This document shows positions 38,080 through 41,298 of a DNA stretch of 41,298 bases, piece after piece. Each line of letters starts with the position of its first letter. Within the stretch, counting starts at the first letter, position 1. This DNA comes from Acidobacteriota bacterium (GTDB lineage: Bacteria > Acidobacteriota > Terriglobia > Terriglobales > Acidobacteriaceae), in contig JAKAFB010000026.1 in the NCBI GenBank assembly GCA_021818105.1, positions 1-41,298 on the forward strand. The letters are read 5' to 3'. The notes beneath the pieces are model-generated. The model saw only the letters and a program-made list of their open reading frames with translations. It was not told where the DNA came from and ran no database searches. Made by a program: the position numbers and the translations under genes.

Positions 38080-40077
38080 ATGTCCGCTCGCCATCTTTCG
38101 CTGCTCTGCCTTCCAGCGGTCTTCGGCGCTGCACTTCTCGCGGCGCAATCCAGTCAGCCATCCGTGACGCTCACATCTCCCAATGGCCAAATTACTTTGC
38201 GTCTCTTCGATGCAGCGCAGCCCGCTGGTGATCTGCAATACGCCGTCGAGTTCCACGGCAAGCAGCTCATTGCCGACTCCAGGCTCGGCCTCGAATTGGC
38301 CAGCCACGCGGCCCTCGGCCCCGGCATGCACAAAGTCAGCGCCGACACCAGCACCGTCGATGAGACCTACACCATTCCCGTCGGCAAAACCAGCAGCGTC
38401 CGCGACCACTACAACAGCGTGCGCGCCGACTTTGCCGAGGCCGCCGGCCACAAGCTCACCATCGAAGCACGAGCCTTCGATGACGGCATCGCTTTCCGCT
38501 ACCTCGTGCCGCAGCAGCCCGGCCTGCAGCAGGTGCGCATCGCGCACGAGCTCACCGGGTTCACCTTCGTCAAAGACGCCGTCACCTATCCGCTGGTCCT
38601 CGACGGCTTCCATTCGTCCTATGAGGATGAGTATCAGTTACGCATGGTCAGCGGCCTGCACAAGGACTGGCTCATCGCGCTCCCATTTCTCGCCCAGGAG
38701 CCCGAGATCGGTTGGCTCGCCATCACTGAGGCCGATATCGATCACTACGCCGGCATGTATCTGCGCAAAGGCCAGCACCCATTCAGCCTGGCTGCCGAGC
38801 TTGCCCCGCGTATTGACGAGCCCGGCATCGCCGTTGATACCGCTACGCCCCTCGCAAGCCCATGGCGCGTCTTCATGATCGGCGACGAGCCGGGCCGCCT
38901 CATCGAATCCAACATTGTCCTCAACCTCAACCCGCCCTCCAAAATCAAGGACACCTCGTGGATTCAGGCGGGCAAGTCTGCCTGGGACTGGTGGTCCGGA
39001 GAAGCCGCGCCCAGCGTCAAGTTCAAGCCCGGCATGAACACCGCGACAATGAAGCACTACATCGACTTCGCCTCTGCCTCGGGCTTCCAATACATGCTCA
39101 TCGACGCCGGTTGGGCACTCGCGCATCGCAGCGGACCCGAAGACTACGCAGCACTCGCCGACATCACGCAGGTCACGCCGGAGATCGACATGCCCGAGCT
39201 GCTGCGTTACGCTCGCGAGAAGCACGTAAAGATATGGCTCTGGTCCCACTGGTCCTCCGTCGACAAATACATGGACCAGGCCTTCCCGCTCTTTGAGCAG
39301 TGGGGCATCGCCGGCGTCAAAATCGACTTCATGAATCGTGACGACCAGCAGATGGTGGACTGGTATCGTCACGTCCTCGATGTCGCCGCTGAGCATCACC
39401 TGATGATTGACTTCCACGGTGCCTTTAAGCCCGACGGTGTGCGCCGCACCTACCCCAACCTCATGACCCGCGAAGGCGTCATGGGCAAGGAGTACCTCAA
39501 GTGGAGCGCGCGCGTTACACCTGCGCACAACGCCACGTTGCCCTTTACGCGCATGCTTGCCGGGCCAATGGACTACACCCCCGGCGCCTTCGGCAACAGC
39601 AATCTACAGAACTTTGTGCCGCGCAACTTCATGCCCATGAGCCTCGGCACCCGCGCGCAGGAACTCGCCCTCTACGTCGTCTTCGAGAGCCCGCTTGAGA
39701 TGGTCTCCGACTATCCCGAACACTATGAAGGCCAGCGCGACTTCGACTTCATTAAGCGCGTTCCGGCCACATGGGACGCCATGCACGTCATCGGCGGCCA
39801 GCCGATGGAGTGGATCACTGTGGCGCGGCGCAGCGGCAATGATTGGTACGTCGGCTCCATCACAAACTGGGACCAGCGCGACATCCATGTACCGCTCAGC
39901 TTTCTCGGGGATGGCAAATATGTCGCAGAGATCTACGCCGACGCGCCCGATGCCTCCGACGTTGCGACGCACACCACGTTCGCAACGCAGGCCGTGGACC
40001 GCAACACTGTGCTTAGCGTACACATGGTCTCCGGCGGCGGCAATGCCATCTGGATTCACCCCGCCGCGCCGAAATAG
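38080..40077 (+). CDS. secreted glycoside hydrolase family 97 enzyme
   Basis: A 665-aa exported enzyme. A signal peptide (MSARHLSLLCLPAVFGAALLAAQ) is followed by the GH97 N-terminal beta-sandwich (about 27-280), the catalytic TIM barrel (about 290-560: SAWDWWSGEAAPSVKFKPGMNTATMKHYIDFASASGFQYMLIDAGW, GIAGVKIDFMNRDDQQMVDWY, HHLMIDFHGAFKPDG, TREGVMGKEYLKW) and a C-terminal beta domain (to 665). The Asp in KIDFM lies where retaining GH97 enzymes have their nucleophile, suggesting an alpha-galactosidase-like or other retaining member rather than the inverting SusB type; this is inference. GGAGG precedes the ATG at 38080. Members act on alpha-glucosides or alpha-galactosides in the periplasm or outside. 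Confidence 0.92.
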   Translation: MSARHLSLLCLPAVFGAALLAAQSSQPSVTLTSPNGQITLRLFDAAQPAGDLQYAVEFHGKQLIADSRLGLELASHAALGPGMHKVSADTSTVDETYTIPVGKTSSVRDHYNSVRADFAEAAGHKLTIEARAFDDGIAFRYLVPQQPGLQQVRIAHELTGFTFVKDAVTYPLVLDGFHSSYEDEYQLRMVSGLHKDWLIALPFLAQEPEIGWLAITEADIDHYAGMYLRKGQHPFSLAAELAPRIDEPGIAVDTATPLASPWRVFMIGDEPGRLIESNIVLNLNPPSKIKDTSWIQAGKSAWDWWSGEAAPSVKFKPGMNTATMKHYIDFASASGFQYMLIDAGWALAHRSGPEDYAALADITQVTPEIDMPELLRYAREKHVKIWLWSHWSSVDKYMDQAFPLFEQWGIAGVKIDFMNRDDQQMVDWYRHVLDVAAEHHLMIDFHGAFKPDGVRRTYPNLMTREGVMGKEYLKWSARVTPAHNATLPFTRMLAGPMDYTPGAFGNSNLQNFVPRNFMPMSLGTRAQELALYVVFESPLEMVSDYPEHYEGQRDFDFIKRVPATWDAMHVIGGQPMEWITVARRSGNDWYVGSITNWDQRDIHVPLSFLGDGKYVAEIYADAPDASDVATHTTFATQAVDRNTVLSVHMVSGGGNAIWIHPAAPK

Positions 40078-40143
40078 CCTGAACGCGAACAGCGCGTGGC
40101 ATCCATCGCAGGTCTGCCCCACACTCCGGTATCATCGCCGCAT

Positions 40144-41298
40144 ATGGCACTCGGCATCCGGTACCGGACGAGAGCAGGCGCGTGCGCCCTTCTGCTGTGT
40201 GCCGCAATGCTGGCGGTTACACATGCGCGTAGCCAGGCCCCGATCCCTGCGCCTTCCGCGCCAGGCCCAGGCAAGTGGCATGACGTCTCCCTCGATGACT
40301 ACCGCAAGCATCTAGCCTCACTCCTCCCCATCGTGCAGGCCTGCGGCAATGCCCGCGACATTGCCCATTGTGACCCCTTGCTCGTCGGTCCCGATGACCG
40401 CGTCCCCATCGGCTCCGGAGTCAACGCACAGCGCCGCCTCATCCGCTACGGCTGGCTCCGCGTGCTCTTTTCCAAGGCCGTGGAGCCGGACAACTACGTC
40501 GCCCCGCCTGCGCAGTCTGCCCGTCCCAGCCTCCCGCAGCCGCGTCGTCAGCCTCCGCCGCCCTCCGATGCGCAATCACCCGAGCCCACCACTACACAGT
40601 TGCTTCAGGCCGCGGAGACCCGCCTCGCATACGATCTCGCCCAGGCCGCTGCGCTTGCTTCACCTCCGCCCCTCTACACTGCCCAGCGCGCCACCATGCG
40701 CCAGGTGCTCGCCGGGCCAGACTTCCGCAACCTCGAGCAGCCCACCGTCAGTGACGCGCTTCTTGAAAAGCTAGGCGCCTGGCTCAACCGGCTCTTTGCC
40801 TCCGCCGCAAAGCTCCAAAGCCGCTCCCCGTGGATCGGCCGCCTCATCGTGCTCGGCTTCATCCTTCTAGTCTGCGTCGCTCTGGGCTGGGGGCTTCTGC
40901 AACTCGAGCGCCGCTGGCGTACGCGTCTCGCGCCTGAACACATCGCCCCCGCGCCGGGCGCGCCCTCCTCCCGCGACTGGCAGCACTGGCTCGACGATGC
41001 CCGCCGCGCCGCCGCGCAGGGCCAATGGCGCGAGGCCATCCACTTCCTCTATTGGGCCGCCATCGCTCGCCTTGAGGCAAAGCGCCTGTGGCCCGCCGAC
41101 CGCGCCCGCACGCCCCGTGAGTATCTCGCTCTCGTTGCTGCCAATGATCCGCGCAAGCCCGGCCTTGCCCAGCTCACCCGCAGCTTTGAGCGCATCTGGT
41201 ACGGCGGTCAGCCCGCCTCTGAGCCCGACTACCAGTGCGCCGAGTCCCTCGTTGAACAATTAATTGCCAGCAGCGCCGGCCGCGCCCAAGGTGGTGCC
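40144..41298 (+). CDS. DUF4129 membrane protein, C-terminus cut by window end
   Basis: Reading frame open from ATG 40144 to the last base, 385 codons, no stop seen. The protein has a signal peptide (RAGACALLLCAAMLAVTHARSQ), a periplasmic part with a Pro-rich linker (about 118-150), a membrane helix at about 228-252 (GRLIVLGFILLVCVALGWGLLQLE) and the DUF4129 domain: WQHWLDDARRAAAQGQWREAIHFLYWAAIARLEAKRLWPADRARTPREYL followed by LTRSFERIWYGG. DUF4129 proteins often sit with transglutaminase-like or MoxR/VWA-type modules. A ribosome-binding site is not obvious. The preceding GH97 gene ends 66 nt upstream; the link to it is not established. Confidence 0.82.
   Translation, partial: MALGIRYRTRAGACALLLCAAMLAVTHARSQAPIPAPSAPGPGKWHDVSLDDYRKHLASLLPIVQACGNARDIAHCDPLLVGPDDRVPIGSGVNAQRRLIRYGWLRVLFSKAVEPDNYVAPPAQSARPSLPQPRRQPPPPSDAQSPEPTTTQLLQAAETRLAYDLAQAAALASPPPLYTAQRATMRQVLAGPDFRNLEQPTVSDALLEKLGAWLNRLFASAAKLQSRSPWIGRLIVLGFILLVCVALGWGLLQLERRWRTRLAPEHIAPAPGAPSSRDWQHWLDDARRAAAQGQWREAIHFLYWAAIARLEAKRLWPADRARTPREYLALVAANDPRKPGLAQLTRSFERIWYGGQPASEPDYQCAESLVEQLIASSAGRAQGGA

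Noticed and set aside
1..41298. CRISPR array, insertion sequence, prophage, tRNA or rRNA
   Set aside because: No regularly spaced repeats, transposase or integrase motifs, or cloverleaf/rRNA stretches were recognised on either strand.

Overview
The window looks like chromosomal DNA of an acidobacterium, most likely of the Acidobacteriaceae/Terriglobia type. This is inferred from G+C-rich codon use, paired secreted von Willebrand A proteins, a BON/glycine-zipper lipoprotein, a GH97 enzyme, and an ECF sigma factor beside a CHAT/TPR/anti-sigma fusion. I saw no rRNA, tRNA, CRISPR array, insertion sequence or phage gene. Gene order is compact, with many short overlaps.

Region 1 (1-19190) is dominated by sulfur metabolism. 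The end of a TauE/SafE-type exporter is followed by a DUF971 protein, a conserved hypothetical on the opposite strand and a JAMM peptidase. Then comes a plus-strand operon: arsR1 - tusA - mvhD-like - qmoA-like - qmoB-like - small winged-helix-like protein - qmoC-like - dsrE2-like (2362-9101). Convergent to it lies a padR gene with a Cys-rich N-terminus. A NifX/NafY-like gene diverges from padR behind a clear promoter and operator. After a secreted protein, a MoeB/ThiF-rhodanese fusion, a PIN-TRAM protein and a lone receiver domain comes a second, minus-strand operon: arsR2 - sqr-like - DUF1641 - tusE-like (single Cys) - dsrE-like (- phzF). The two operons complement each other. Sulfide:quinone-reductase-like chemistry, persulfide carriers (TusE, DsrE, TusA, DsrE2) and a Qmo/Hdr-like membrane electron-transfer complex are divided between them. 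No dsrAB, aprAB, sat, soxB or hdrB is present in the window.

The two ArsR paralogues are nearly alike, and their promoters share one architecture. A CRP/FNR-like palindrome (GTGA-N6-TCAC) and a TTGCG-N6-CGCAA palindrome are 53 bp apart centre to centre in both, with a -10-like hexamer at the same place between them. The first promoter also has two upstream copies of GGTGT-N5-ACACC, the motif that overlaps the start site of the nifX-like gene beside padR. This suggests a shared sulfur/redox regulon under ArsR-, CRP/FNR- and PadR-type control.

Region 2 (19469-29300) holds envelope and housekeeping genes: a small coiled-coil protein, a BON lipoprotein, two divergent secreted VWA proteins, TatA, a hypothetical, an exported thioredoxin-like protein, a CDP-alcohol phosphatidyltransferase, GreA, RuvX, MltG and a LolA/DUF4292-like lipoprotein. 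Several hairpin terminators separate them.

Region 3 (29358-41298) contains a secreted six-hairpin glycosidase-like protein, an unrecognised 259-aa protein translationally overlapped with a 1202-aa anti-sigma/TPR/CHAT-protease fusion, and the cognate ECF sigma factor. On the plus strand follow a membrane protein, a secreted GH97 enzyme and a DUF4129 protein cut by the window end. The ECF/CHAT/partner cassette is the second candidate for an undescribed system.
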